The translations under genes and the position numbers were made by a program. This document shows positions 24,447-32,005 of a stretch of 64,000 nt of DNA, piece by piece; position 1 is the first letter of the stretch; the number at the start of each line of letters is the position of its first letter. The notes below the pieces were generated by a model. The model was not told the DNA's origin, made no database searches, and was given only the letters and a program-made list of their open reading frames with translations. This stretch comes from Goodfellowiella coeruleoviolacea (lineage in GTDB: Bacteria > Actinomycetota > Actinomycetes > Mycobacteriales > Pseudonocardiaceae): assembly GCF_024171785.1 (NCBI RefSeq), contig NZ_JAMTCK010000006.1:401061-465060 (forward strand). The letters run 5' to 3'.

Positions 24447-25396
24447 GCGTCCGGTCCGGGCGTGCCGATCAGCGCGGCGATGCCGTCGAGCAGCCGGCCG
24501 AGGCCGAACTCGAACAGGCCGTCGAGGTTGTAGTCGACCTCGTTGCGGGTGAACAGGCCGACCAGCGACGGCACCGTGCCCGCACTGGCCATCGCGGACA
24601 GCACCGCGTCGCCGTTGGCCTCCATCCACTCCGCGTCCCGCATGCCGGTGTCCCGTTCGGACTCGGTCTGCGTCGCCAGGTTCACCGCAACGCCCCGCAC
24701 GTAGTTGAACACCGTGATGTAGGCGTAGGTGATGGTGGCCGCGTCGAGACCGACCCCGGTCAGGGCGCGGACCAGCCACTCCCCGTGCAGCATCATGTTG
24801 GGCAGCAGCTGCGGCTTGCCCACCGAGATCACCTGCGCCAGCCACGGGTGCCGCTGGTACAGCTCCCACTCCAGCCGCGCGGCCAGTTCCAGTTGCGCGC
24901 GCCAGCCCGCCGGGCGGTGCTCCGGCAGCCGGGCCTCGCCGAACGCGGTGTCGGCCAGCAGCAGCACCAGTTCGTCCTTTCCGGACACGTGCCGGTACAG
25001 CGACATGGTGGCCGCGCCCAGTTCGGTGGCGACCCGCCGCATGGACAGCGCGGCCAGCCCCTCGGCGTCGGCCAGACCGAGGGCCGCGTGCACGATCCGG
25101 TCCCTGGACAGCTCGCCCTCGGGGGCACGCGGCTGCCGCCGGGCCGCCGGCGCGCGGTGGCACGCGGGGTCGGCCACCACGGTGCCGACCCCGGACACGG
25201 CCCGCACCAGCCCCTCCTGGCGCAGGGTGGCCAGCACCTTGGTGGCGGTGGCGATGGCCACGCCCCACTCCTGGGTGATCCGCCGCGCCGAGGGCACCCG
25301 GTCGCCCGGCCGCAGCTCGCCGTCGCTGATCCGGCGCCGGATCTCACCGGCGATCCGCAGGTAGGGCGGTTCGCCCCGCTCGTCGACCCGGTTCAC
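24437..25396 (-). CDS. GntR-TetR fusion transcriptional regulator
   Basis: 319 residues with two DNA-binding domains. The N-terminal GntR winged helix is YLRIAGEIRRRISDGELRPG, then PSARRITQEWGVAIATATK (residues about 10-75). A TetR_N domain follows (DRIVHAALGLADAEG...LSMRRVATELGAATMSLYRH, about residues 105-150), then a TetR C-terminal ligand domain. The GTG at 25396 is preceded by GGGGAGG. It is divergent from the P450 gene; the 216-bp gap contains a GTACTAGTAC palindrome and several GTAC repeats that are likely operators. The last codons overlap the 31-bp repeat. Confidence 0.85.
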   Translation of the reverse strand: MNRVDERGEPPYLRIAGEIRRRISDGELRPGDRVPSARRITQEWGVAIATATKVLATLRQEGLVRAVSGVGTVVADPACHRAPAARRQPRAPEGELSRDRIVHAALGLADAEGLAALSMRRVATELGAATMSLYRHVSGKDELVLLLADTAFGEARLPEHRPAGWRAQLELAARLEWELYQRHPWLAQVISVGKPQLLPNMMLHGEWLVRALTGVGLDAATITYAYITVFNYVRGVAVNLATQTESERDTGMRDAEWMEANGDAVLSAMASAGTVPSLVGLFTRNEVDYNLDGLFEFGLGRLLDGIAALIGTPGPDAAG

Positions 25397-25429
25397 GTCG
25401 CCTCCCCGTCCCGCCACCAGCACACCCCA

Positions 25430-25439
25430 GTACTAGTAC
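25430..25439. promoter_or_regulatory. GTACTAGTAC palindrome (candidate operator)
   Basis: This perfect 10-bp palindrome lies 34 bp upstream of the GntR-TetR start. Its core recurs as ACTAGTAC at 25569-25576 next to the P450 promoter, so both divergent promoters carry the same element. Confidence 0.6.
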
Positions 25440-25568
25440 ACCAGCCTGGCCGGAAACGCGAGCGGCACGACTCGGGCGTGCCCCCGCCCGCCCCGGTCAC
25501 CAACGAGGTTTCCGATTGCTTTCCCGGGACATCCACCTGGGGCGGGCTCGCCGCGACAATGCCGGCGA

Positions 25569-25612
25569 ACTAGTACAGTTGACGATGTACGCAGTATTTG
25601 TACGGTGTACTC
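25569..25612 (+). promoter_or_regulatory. P450 promoter with GTAC array; leaderless transcript predicted
   Basis: TTGACG (25579-25584) and TACGGT (25601-25606) are spaced 16 bp and place the transcription start at or next to the ATG at 25613. No ribosome binding site exists, so a leaderless mRNA is likely. GTAC occurs at 25573, 25587, 25600 and 25607, overlapping the promoter as repressor sites would. Confidence 0.6.
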
Positions 25613-26887
25613 ATGTCCGACACCGCGTCCCCGCCCGCCGCACTGCCCACCACCAGGACCTGCCCGTTCGACCCGCCCGCCGAACTCGCCCGGCTGCGGG
25701 CGGAGCAGCCGGTCAGCCGCCTGGTCTTCGCCGACGGCTCGGCCGGCTGGCTGGTCACCGACCACGCGCTGGCCCGCCAGGTGCTGGCCGATCCCCGGTT
25801 CAGCTCGCGCGGCGACCTGCTGCGCTCCCCGCTGCGCCAGCGCGAGCCGGAGCCACCCGTGCCCGGGATGTTCATCTTCATGGACCCGCCCGAGCACCAC
25901 CGCTACCGCAAGCTGCTCACCGGCCAGTTCACCGTGCGCCGGATGAACCAGCTCGAAGCGGAGGTCAGCCGGATCGTCGAGGAGCGGCTGGACGCGATGG
26001 AACAGCACGGCCCGCCGGTCGACCTGGTGGACGTGTTCGCGCTGCCGGTCGCCACCCAGCTGATCTGCCAGCCGCTCGGCGTGCCCTACGAGCAGCACGA
26101 GACCTTCGAGCGGCAGGCGAGCGCCATGCTCAGCCTGGCCGCCGGCCCGGCGGCGGACGCGGCCGGCGAGGCCATGTTCGGCTTCCTGCACGGGCTGGCG
26201 GCCAGCCGGCGGGCCGCCCCGGCCGACGACCTGATCAGCGACCTGGTCACCAGGGGCGGACCGGACGGCACCGGCCTGGATGCCGCTGGGGTGGACGGCA
26301 CTGGGCTGGATGCCGCTGGGCTGGACGGCACCGGGTTGGATGACACCGGGTTGGATGACACCGAGGTGGCCGGCATCGCCATGATGCTGCTCGTCGCCGG
26401 CCACGAGACCACGGCCAACATGCTCGGCCTCGGCACGTTCGCGCTGCTGCGCCACCCCGCCCAGCTGGCCGCGCTGCGCGCCGATCCCGGGTTGGCCGGC
26501 GGCGCGGTCGAGGAGCTGCTGCGCCACCTGAGCATCGTCCAGTACGAGATGAACCGGACCGCGCTGGCGGACGTCGAGCTGGGCGGCCAGCTGATCAGGG
26601 CCGGCGAGGCGGTGTGCGTGTCGCTGCCCGCGGCCAACCGCGACCCGAACCGGTTCGAGCGCCCCGACGAACTGGACATCACCCGCTCGGCACGGGGCCA
26701 CCTGGCCTTCGGGCACGGCGTGCACCAGTGCCTCGGCCAGCAGCTGGCCCGCGTCGAGCTGCGCGTCGGCTTCACCGCGCTGTTCCGCCGGTTCCCCGCG
26801 CTGCGCCTGGCCGTGCCGGCCGAGGAGGTGCCGCTGCGCGTGGACCGGGGCATCTACGGCGTGTACCGGCTGCCGGTCAGCTGGTGA
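25613..26887 (+). CDS. Cytochrome P450 with an internal tandem-repeat insertion
   Basis: 424 residues. The I-helix motif is LLVAGHETTANM, the ExxR motif is in VEELLRHLS, and the heme ligand motif is FGHGVHQCLGQQLARVEL, so all essential P450 elements are present. It is an actinobacterial class I enzyme of the CYP105/107 style (residue-level impression only). Residues 218-247 are three 10-residue repeats of DGTGLDAAG(V/L) type inserted just before the I helix, encoded by a 30-bp tandem repeat. No ferredoxin gene is adjacent. Divergent from the GntR-TetR gene, which probably controls it. Confidence 0.92.
   Translation: MSDTASPPAALPTTRTCPFDPPAELARLRAEQPVSRLVFADGSAGWLVTDHALARQVLADPRFSSRGDLLRSPLRQREPEPPVPGMFIFMDPPEHHRYRKLLTGQFTVRRMNQLEAEVSRIVEERLDAMEQHGPPVDLVDVFALPVATQLICQPLGVPYEQHETFERQASAMLSLAAGPAADAAGEAMFGFLHGLAASRRAAPADDLISDLVTRGGPDGTGLDAAGVDGTGLDAAGLDGTGLDDTGLDDTEVAGIAMMLLVAGHETTANMLGLGTFALLRHPAQLAALRADPGLAGGAVEELLRHLSIVQYEMNRTALADVELGGQLIRAGEAVCVSLPAANRDPNRFERPDELDITRSARGHLAFGHGVHQCLGQQLARVELRVGFTALFRRFPALRLAVPAEEVPLRVDRGIYGVYRLPVSW
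26264..26353 (+). repeat. 30-bp coding tandem repeat, three copies
   Basis: Units of 30 bp start at 26264, 26294 and 26324, with a further half unit at 26354-26368. They encode the Gly/Asp-rich insertion of the P450. Confidence 0.9.
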
Positions 26888-26905
26888 GCGGTTCCACCGC
26901 CGTGG

Positions 26906-27643
26906 TCACCGCTCCGCCGAGGTGGGTCCCACCACCGGCAGGGCCCGCGGCGACAGGCCCAGTGACCTGACCAGGTCGAGCATTTCCGCGCGGTAGAGCT
27001 TGTCCGACCGTTCGAGCTGGGGGCCGAGGTGGCCGTTGACCTCCAGGCTGATCAGCCCGTGCATCCGCCCCCACACCCGCAGGGCCAGGCCGAACACACC
27101 CGGGTCCAGGCCGGGCAGTGCCTCCTGGACCACCGCAGCCGAGGTGGCCGCGAAGTCCGACCACTCGTGCGCGTGCTCGGCCTGACCGTCCCGGACGTGC
27201 GGCCAGGCGGCGGCCACCAGTTCGGTGAGCCCGACGCAGGCGCGCTTGGCCGCCGCCGAGAACGAGCCGGCCTGCACGGTGGCGGCCACGTCCCCGTAGA
27301 TCAGCCGGAACCCCGTCGGGTTGGCCAGCGCCCACTCGCGCAGGGCCAGCCCCCAGGCCGCGATCCGGCCGCCGGTGTCGTCGGCGGGCACGGCGTCCCG
27401 CGCGGCCTCCACCCGGTCCAGCACGGACGCGTACACGTCGTTGATCAGCTCGCGCAGCAGCGCGTCCCGGGTGGCGAAGTAGCCGTAGACCGCGCTGCCG
27501 CTCATGCCCATCTCCCGGGCGATGGCCCGCAGCGAGATGGCGTCCGGACCGCCCTCGGCCAGCAGCCGCAGCGCCGTCTCCTTGATCTCGGCGGTGGTTC
27601 GCGCCCGCAGCCGGGCCCGTCTGCGCTGCGTGTGCTCGTCCAC
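26906..27643 (-). CDS. TetR family regulator
   Basis: 245 residues. An Arg-rich N-terminus (TQRRRARLRARTTAEIKETA) leads into the TetR_N helix-turn-helix (ISLRAIAREMGMSGSAVYGY, then FATRDALLRELI). The C-terminal domain matches the TetR_C_33-like style (WALANPTGFRLIYGD). GTG at 27643 is chosen because AAGG lies eight bases upstream; GTG at 27652 is possible. It is divergent from the MDR oxidoreductase gene, whose predicted promoter overlaps the start of this gene, implying mutual regulation. Confidence 0.85.
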   Translation of the reverse strand: MDEHTQRRRARLRARTTAEIKETALRLLAEGGPDAISLRAIAREMGMSGSAVYGYFATRDALLRELINDVYASVLDRVEAARDAVPADDTGGRIAAWGLALREWALANPTGFRLIYGDVAATVQAGSFSAAAKRACVGLTELVAAAWPHVRDGQAEHAHEWSDFAATSAAVVQEALPGLDPGVFGLALRVWGRMHGLISLEVNGHLGPQLERSDKLYRAEMLDLVRSLGLSPRALPVVGPTSAER

Positions 27644-27645
27644 CC

Positions 27646-27673
27646 TTGACACCTTACAGGGTTCGATTAGAGT
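27646..27673 (+). promoter_or_regulatory. Predicted promoter of the MDR oxidoreductase gene
   Basis: TTGACA (27646-27651) and TAGAGT (27668-27673) are separated by 16 bp. The palindrome AGTGCACT follows at 27670-27677 and could be the TetR site. Confidence 0.45.
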
Positions 27674-27738
27674 GCACTGCTGTGAATTCTGCACGCCGTA
27701 TAGAAAACGAGCGGCGCACGAGCGAGGGGGCGGCGACC

Positions 27739-28728
27739 ATGACCAGGACCGTGTTGTTCGACGAGGTGGGCGGGCCGGAGGTGCTGCGCGTCGTGGACGT
27801 GCCCGTGGCCGATCCCGGCCCGGGCGAGGTGCTGGTGCGCGTCGAGGCCATCGGCCTGAACCGGGCCGAGGCGCTGTTCCGCTCGGGCGGCTACTACTAC
27901 CCGGCGACCCTGCCCAACTCCCGGCTCGGCAGTGAGGCCGCGGGCGTGGTCGAGGCGGTCGGCCCCGGCGTGACCGACCACCGGCCCGGCGACACCGTGA
28001 GCGTGCTGGCGGTGTCCGGGTCCATGTCCGACCGCGGCGTGTACGCCGAGCGGATCGTGGTGTCCGCCAACGACCTGCTGCACCGGCCCGCCGAGGTGGA
28101 CGCGGTCACCGGCGCGGCCGTGTGGCTGTCCTACCTCACCGCGTACGGCGCACTGGTCGAGGTCGGCCGGATGGCGCCCGGCGACCACGTGCTGATCACC
28201 GCCGCGTCCAGCGCGGCCGGCGTGGCCGCCATCCAGATGGCCAACCACGTGGGTGCCGTGCCCATCGCCGTCACCCGCACCGACGCCAAGCGGGACCGGC
28301 TGCTGGCGGCCGGTGCCGCGCACGTGCTCACCACGGCCGAGGGCGACCTGCCCGAGCGGGTCCGCGAACTCACCGACGGCCAGGGTGCCCGGCTGGTGTT
28401 CGACCCGGTGGCCGGCCCCGGCCTGGCCGAACTGGCCACCACCGTGGCGCGCGGCGGCATGCTGATCGTCTACGGCTGGCTGGACACCCGGCCCGCGCCC
28501 CTGCCGTTGAACTGGCCGCTGCACATCGTCGGCTACGGCCTCAACCTGCTGCTGGAGGACGAGGGGCAGCGCCGCCGCGGTGAGGCGTTCATCAACGCGG
28601 GCCTGCGCGCCGGCACGCTGGCCCCGATCGTGGACCGCACGTTCGACCTGGTCGACATCGTCGAGGCGCACCGCTACCTGGAGGCCAATAACCAGCTCGG
28701 CAAGATCGTGGTGACCGTCCAGCACTGA
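27739..28728 (+). CDS. Zinc-independent MDR oxidoreductase (quinone oxidoreductase-like)
   Basis: 329 residues of the medium-chain dehydrogenase/reductase superfamily. The GroES-like half (VLFDEVGGPEVLRVVDVPVA...GSEAAGVVEAVGPGV) precedes a Rossmann domain (LITAASSAAGVAAIQMANHV, then LVFDPVAGPGLAELA). Structural-zinc cysteines are absent, as in NADPH:quinone or enone reductases. GAGGGGG lies before the ATG at 27739. It is flanked by two TetR genes; the divergent upstream one is the better candidate regulator. The hairpin at 28756-28791 terminates it against the second TetR gene. Confidence 0.85.
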   Translation: MTRTVLFDEVGGPEVLRVVDVPVADPGPGEVLVRVEAIGLNRAEALFRSGGYYYPATLPNSRLGSEAAGVVEAVGPGVTDHRPGDTVSVLAVSGSMSDRGVYAERIVVSANDLLHRPAEVDAVTGAAVWLSYLTAYGALVEVGRMAPGDHVLITAASSAAGVAAIQMANHVGAVPIAVTRTDAKRDRLLAAGAAHVLTTAEGDLPERVRELTDGQGARLVFDPVAGPGLAELATTVARGGMLIVYGWLDTRPAPLPLNWPLHIVGYGLNLLLEDEGQRRRGEAFINAGLRAGTLAPIVDRTFDLVDIVEAHRYLEANNQLGKIVVTVQH

Positions 28729-28755
28729 CCCGACCCACGCGCCCAGGCCGCACGC

Positions 28756-28791
28756 GGCTGACCGCCGCCGACCCCCGGCCCCCGGTCAGCC
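28756..28791. terminator. Bidirectional terminator hairpin
   Basis: Perfect 9-bp arms GGCTGACCG and CGGTCAGCC with an 18-nt loop lie between the convergent oxidoreductase and TetR genes, overlapping the last TetR codons. Confidence 0.6.
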
Positions 28792-29352
28792 CGTCGGACT
28801 CAGTCCCGCCACGGCCAGCCGGAACAGCCGGTCGGCCTGGGCGCCGGGATCGGGGTGGTGCTCGGTGGCCAGCACGATGCCGACGATCAGCGTGATCAGG
28901 TCCGCGACACTGACGTCCGGGGCCACCGCGCCGTCCCGCGCGGCGCGGCGCAGCAGCGGGCCGCCCGCCTCCTCCAGCGCCGCCGAGCAGCTGTTCTCGT
29001 ACAGCGAGTCGCCCTCGGCGGGCTCGTAGGCCAGTGCCTCGGCCAGCCCCCGGGCGGCGACGCAGTAGGCGACGACCTCGCCCAGCCACTCCAGCAGCGC
29101 GGCCCGGCTGTCGCCCGTGCCGGTCAGCTCGCGAGCGCGGGCGCACAGCGCCTCGATCCGCTTGTGCGAGACCGCCGCCAACAGCGCCTGGCGGGTGGGG
29201 AAGTGCCGGCGCACGGTCGCCGAGCCCACCCCGGCGACGCGGGCGATCTGCTCCAGGGAGGCGCCAGCGCCGTGGGCCGCGACCTCGTCCTCGGCCACGG
29301 CCAGGATGCGCGCGTAGTTGCGCCTGGCGTCGGCGCGCTGGTGGTCGGACAC
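28786..29352 (-). CDS. TetR family regulator
   Basis: 188 residues. The helix-turn-helix is SLEQIARVAGVGSATVRRHF followed by PTRQALLAAV, and the C-terminal domain has the style of TetR_C_7/SbtR-like (LLRRAARDGAVAPDVSVADL). GGAGGTGAC precedes the GTG at 29352. It is divergent from a truncated gene fragment at 29446; the intergenic region has a perfect 21-bp palindrome, probably its operator. Such regulators usually repress an adjacent NAD(P)-dependent oxidoreductase, of which only a tail seems to survive here. Confidence 0.82.
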   Translation of the reverse strand: MSDHQRADARRNYARILAVAEDEVAAHGAGASLEQIARVAGVGSATVRRHFPTRQALLAAVSHKRIEALCARARELTGTGDSRAALLEWLGEVVAYCVAARGLAEALAYEPAEGDSLYENSCSAALEEAGGPLLRRAARDGAVAPDVSVADLITLIVGIVLATEHHPDPGAQADRLFRLAVAGLSPTG

Positions 29353-29408
29353 GGCGTCACCTCCGAGGTTGCTAAGTGGCGAACCCCGCCATATCGTAGC
29401 GGCAACCA

Positions 29409-29429
29409 AAACGGCGGGCCCCGCCGTTT
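29409..29429. promoter_or_regulatory. Perfect 21-bp palindrome (candidate TetR operator)
   Basis: Arms AAACGGCGGG and CCCGCCGTTT flank a single C. It lies 57 bp upstream of the divergent TetR start and 17 bp before the truncated gene at 29446. A weaker TGGCG/CGCCA inverted repeat sits nearer the TetR start, around 29375-29390. Confidence 0.6.
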
Positions 29430-29445
29430 AGCGTCCTCGCCGGAC

Positions 29446-29613
29446 ATGACCGAGGCGGAAGCCCTGGCCGCCGGCATGCCGGCGATGGGCGCCTCGCACG
29501 AGTGGCTGAACGTGGTCGGTCAGCCGGCCCGCCCGGAGTTCGCGCGGGACCTCGGCATCCCGCTCACCAGCTTCGCGCAGTGGGCGCGGGAGCACCTGCG
29601 CGCCGCCGCCTGA
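29446..29613 (+). pseudogene. C-terminal fragment resembling an NAD(P)H-binding (NmrA/SDR-type) protein
   Basis: A 55-residue frame from MTEAEALAAG to FAQWAREHLRAAA resembles only the tail of NmrA-like or atypical SDR oxidoreductases (TSFAxWAREHL). The nucleotide-binding N-terminus is missing, although the fragment has its own ATG directly after the TetR operator. It probably arose by internal deletion of the regulated gene. Identification rests on a short match and is tentative. Confidence 0.4.
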
Positions 29614-29707
29614 CCCACCCCGGTCTCGTTCGGCCCACCAGGCGGGCCGCTGGTCGTTGACAAGCCGGAACAACGGTGAGCCAACGGTTCCGGCCCGGCC
29701 AGGACAG

Positions 29708-29950
29708 CTACGGCCAGCGGGGTGCGGCCAGTTCGAGTCGCCGGAGCCGGTTCGGGTCGGCGACGAGTTCGTACTCGGTGATCCGCTCACCCTCGACCGC
29801 GACGGTGCGGGCGAGCACCAGCTGACCGCGCGGCGCGACCACGATCCCCACCACCCCGTTGACCAGCGCCAGCTCCGCGAACCCCGCGCTCTGTCCACAG
29901 AGGACGATCTCCTCGGCGACGCTGCGCGCCCCGCTCGCCGAGACCGTCAC
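29708..29950 (-). pseudogene. Remnant of SigJ-like ECF sigma factor (SnoaL-like C-terminus)
   Basis: About 80 codons read SASGARSVAEEIVLCG and then ALVNGVVGIVVAPRGQLVLA, ending in ITEYELVADPNRLRRLEL, the hallmark end of ECF sigma factors with a SnoaL-like C-terminal domain. In-frame stop TAG occurs upstream at 29963-29965 and no sigma region 2 or 4 follows, so the gene is 5'-truncated. It abuts a truncated DUF5753 gene on the other strand. Confidence 0.65.
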
Positions 29951-29983
29951 GTTCCTCGGTGACTAGCGGTTCCCACCGGCGCG

Positions 29984-30124
29984 GTTCACCTGGAGCACCA
30001 CCGTTCCGGGGTCTTCCTGACCGAAGAGGACGACGTGCGGGCGTACCAGACCGCGGAAGCCGAGGTTCGCGCCCTGGCTGTGAACCCACAGGAGTCAGAC
30101 GACTTCATAGCCAAGTTGGTCTGA
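29984..30124 (+). pseudogene. C-terminal remnant of Scr1-type (XRE-DUF5753) regulator
   Basis: The frame VHLEHHRSGVFLTEEDDVRA followed by YQTAEAEVRALAVNPQESDDFIAKLV-stop is the last 46 codons of a DUF5753 domain as found in Scr1-family antitoxin-like regulators. An in-frame TGA at 29960-29962 closes it upstream and the helix-turn-helix half is missing. It is followed after 15 bp by a DUF397 frame, the usual partner. Confidence 0.65.
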
Positions 30125-30139
30125 TCGAATGGAGACAAG

Positions 30140-30325
30140 CTGCCCGCGTCAACCCGCTGGAAGAAGTCCAGCCGGAGCGGACAGGAGTCGAGTTGCGTCG
30201 AACTGGCACACACGATGACCGCCGGGCGTGACTCGAAGAACCCCGAAGGACCGGTGCTGACCTTCAGCCAGACCGAACTGACCAGGTTCCGCCACGCGGT
30301 GAAGGCCGGCCGCCTCAACGGCTGA
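30140..30325 (+). CDS. DUF397 protein, possibly with CTG start (or inactivated start)
   Basis: The 61-residue frame LPASTRWKKSSRSGQESSCV continues with ELAHT...GRDSKNPEGPVLTFSQ and ends in FRHAVKAGRLNG, a complete DUF397 sequence (RWKKSSRSG, SCVELA, VRDSKxPxGPxL motifs). GGAG lies five bases before a CTG where homologues normally have ATG, so either CTG initiates or the start has mutated. DUF397 proteins pair with Scr1 regulators in actinomycete toxin-antitoxin-like loci; its partner here is truncated. Confidence 0.6.
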   Translation: MPASTRWKKSSRSGQESSCVELAHTMTAGRDSKNPEGPVLTFSQTELTRFRHAVKAGRLNG

Positions 30326-30547
30326 CCACCGGCAGTCCAGCACGTTCGCGAACCCCTGAACGGGCGATGAGGTGGTCGGGGGTTGGGGGTTGGGGCTGGT
30401 CGTCCTGGTGTCGTCGAGCATGGTCGCAGATGCCGGGGCGTGGCCGCCGCGCGCTGGCGAGAATCCGTTGCAATGTGGCAATCCAGCCAGTTCCGGCCCG
30501 GCCTGGGGATGCTTAGCGTCGGGTTCTCCAGTCAGTTGAGGAGAACC

Positions 30548-30973
30548 ATGTCCGTCATCGCGCCGATCCTGATCGGCATCGTCTACGCCTTCGTCAACTC
30601 GTTCATCCCGGACAAGCACCGCCGGCCGTTCAACGCCGTCTTCGTCGGTGGCGCGGGCGCGGCCTACCTCAGCAGCGGCGGGGTGGGTCCGTGGGAAGCC
30701 GCGTTCACGGTCGCCGCGACCGTGGTCGCCTACATCGGCCTGAAGTCGTGGACGTTCATCGGCATCGCCTGGCTGATGCACACCGCCTGGGACGTCGTCC
30801 ACCACATCAAGGGCACGCCGATCCTGCCGTTCGCCCACGACTCCTCGTTCGGCTGCGCGATCTGCGACCCGGTGATCGCCATCTGGTGCTTCGCCGGTGG
30901 CCCGAACCTGTTCGCGCTGATCCGCGCCCGCTTCTCGCGGCGCGCGGCCACCAGCGACCAACCCGCCGCCTGA
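30548..30973 (+). CDS. DUF6010 family membrane protein
   Basis: 141 residues. Hydrophobic segments at about residues 3-18, 28-46, 50-68 and 108-125 indicate four membrane helices. Conserved-looking His and Asp residues occur in LMHTAWDVVHHIKGTPILPF and CAICDPVIAIWC, typical of DUF6010. GAGGAGAACC precedes the ATG. Function unknown. It is convergent with the LysR gene. Confidence 0.75.
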   Translation: MSVIAPILIGIVYAFVNSFIPDKHRRPFNAVFVGGAGAAYLSSGGVGPWEAAFTVAATVVAYIGLKSWTFIGIAWLMHTAWDVVHHIKGTPILPFAHDSSFGCAICDPVIAIWCFAGGPNLFALIRARFSRRAATSDQPAA

Positions 30974-30988
30974 ACCCGGGCGCCCGCG

Positions 30989-31882
30989 TCAGGGGCGGAG
31001 CACCTGGCGGACGCGGTCGCGCAGCCAGCGGTGCACGCGGTCCGCGTCGTTGCGGGGGTGCCAGGCCATGCCGATCGCCAGTGGTGGGAGGTCCAGGGGC
31101 AGCTCGAACATGCGCAGCCCCAACGCCTTCACCGTGGCACTGCCGAGGCTGGCCGAGGCCAGGCAGACCACGTCCATGTCGCGGGCCATCAGCAGGGACG
31201 CCGACAGGCTCGGCATGGTGGCCACGACCCGCCGTTGCAGGCCCAGCTCGGCCAGGCGGTCGTCGATGGGGCCGTGCGACCGGCCCCGTCTGGACACCAC
31301 CACGTGATCGGCCGCCGCGAGCCGCCGGGGTGTCACCCGGCCCCTGGCCAGCGGGTGTTCCGGCCGCACCACGCCGACCATCCGATCGGTGAGCAGCTGT
31401 TCCACGCGGGCCTCCTGCTCGACGTGGCCGATCACGCCGATCTCCAGGTCCACCCGCCCGTCCCGCAGCGCGCTGGTGCCCTCCAGGCTCTCCGACAGGA
31501 ACCGCAGCGTCACCCCGGGCGCCTCGGCCCGCACGGCCGCGATCAGCCTGGTGCCGGCGACGGCGACCAGGCCGTCGTTGGCCTGCACGGCGAACGAGCG
31601 GGTGACCGTGGCCGGGTCGAGGTCGCCGGCCGGGGTGAGCACCGCGTGGGCCCGCTCGACCAGCGCGCGCACTTCGGCGCGCAGTTCCAGGGCGCGTGGG
31701 GTGGGCACGAGGTGGCGGCCGGCGCGCACCAGGACCGGGTCGCCGAGCACCCGCCGGATGCGGGCGAGGGTGCGGCTCATGGCGGGCGCGGAGGTGTGCA
31801 GCCGGTCGGCCGCGGCTGTGACGCTGTTCTCCGCCAACAGCGCGTCCAGTGCCACCAACAGGTTCATGTCCAGCGATTCCAC
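30989..31882 (-). CDS. LysR family transcriptional regulator
   Basis: 297 residues. The DNA-binding domain is NLLVALDALLAENSVTAAAD followed by LHTSAPAMSRTLARIRRVLG; the effector domain begins near TRSFAVQANDGLVAVAG. The GTG at 31882 (VESLDMNLL) is the likely start; ATG five codons later is possible. It is divergent from the beta-propeller gene (123-bp gap) and probably regulates it. Confidence 0.85.
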   Translation of the reverse strand: MESLDMNLLVALDALLAENSVTAAADRLHTSAPAMSRTLARIRRVLGDPVLVRAGRHLVPTPRALELRAEVRALVERAHAVLTPAGDLDPATVTRSFAVQANDGLVAVAGTRLIAAVRAEAPGVTLRFLSESLEGTSALRDGRVDLEIGVIGHVEQEARVEQLLTDRMVGVVRPEHPLARGRVTPRRLAAADHVVVSRRGRSHGPIDDRLAELGLQRRVVATMPSLSASLLMARDMDVVCLASASLGSATVKALGLRMFELPLDLPPLAIGMAWHPRNDADRVHRWLRDRVRQVLRP

Positions 31883-32005
31883 CCGCCGATTATCACAGGT
31901 GGAACGAGTCATTACCGAGCTTGCACTGGAGTTAATCGGCTCCACTCCCTAGCGTCGGAATCACCGAGCACCCCTCGGGACGTCAACGCTCAGGAGGATT
32001 TTGTG

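Noticed and set aside
30149..30961. 270-codon minus-strand frame antisense to DUF397 and DUF6010
   Set aside because: Codon usage is that of the complementary strand of the DUF6010 gene; no recognisable domain.
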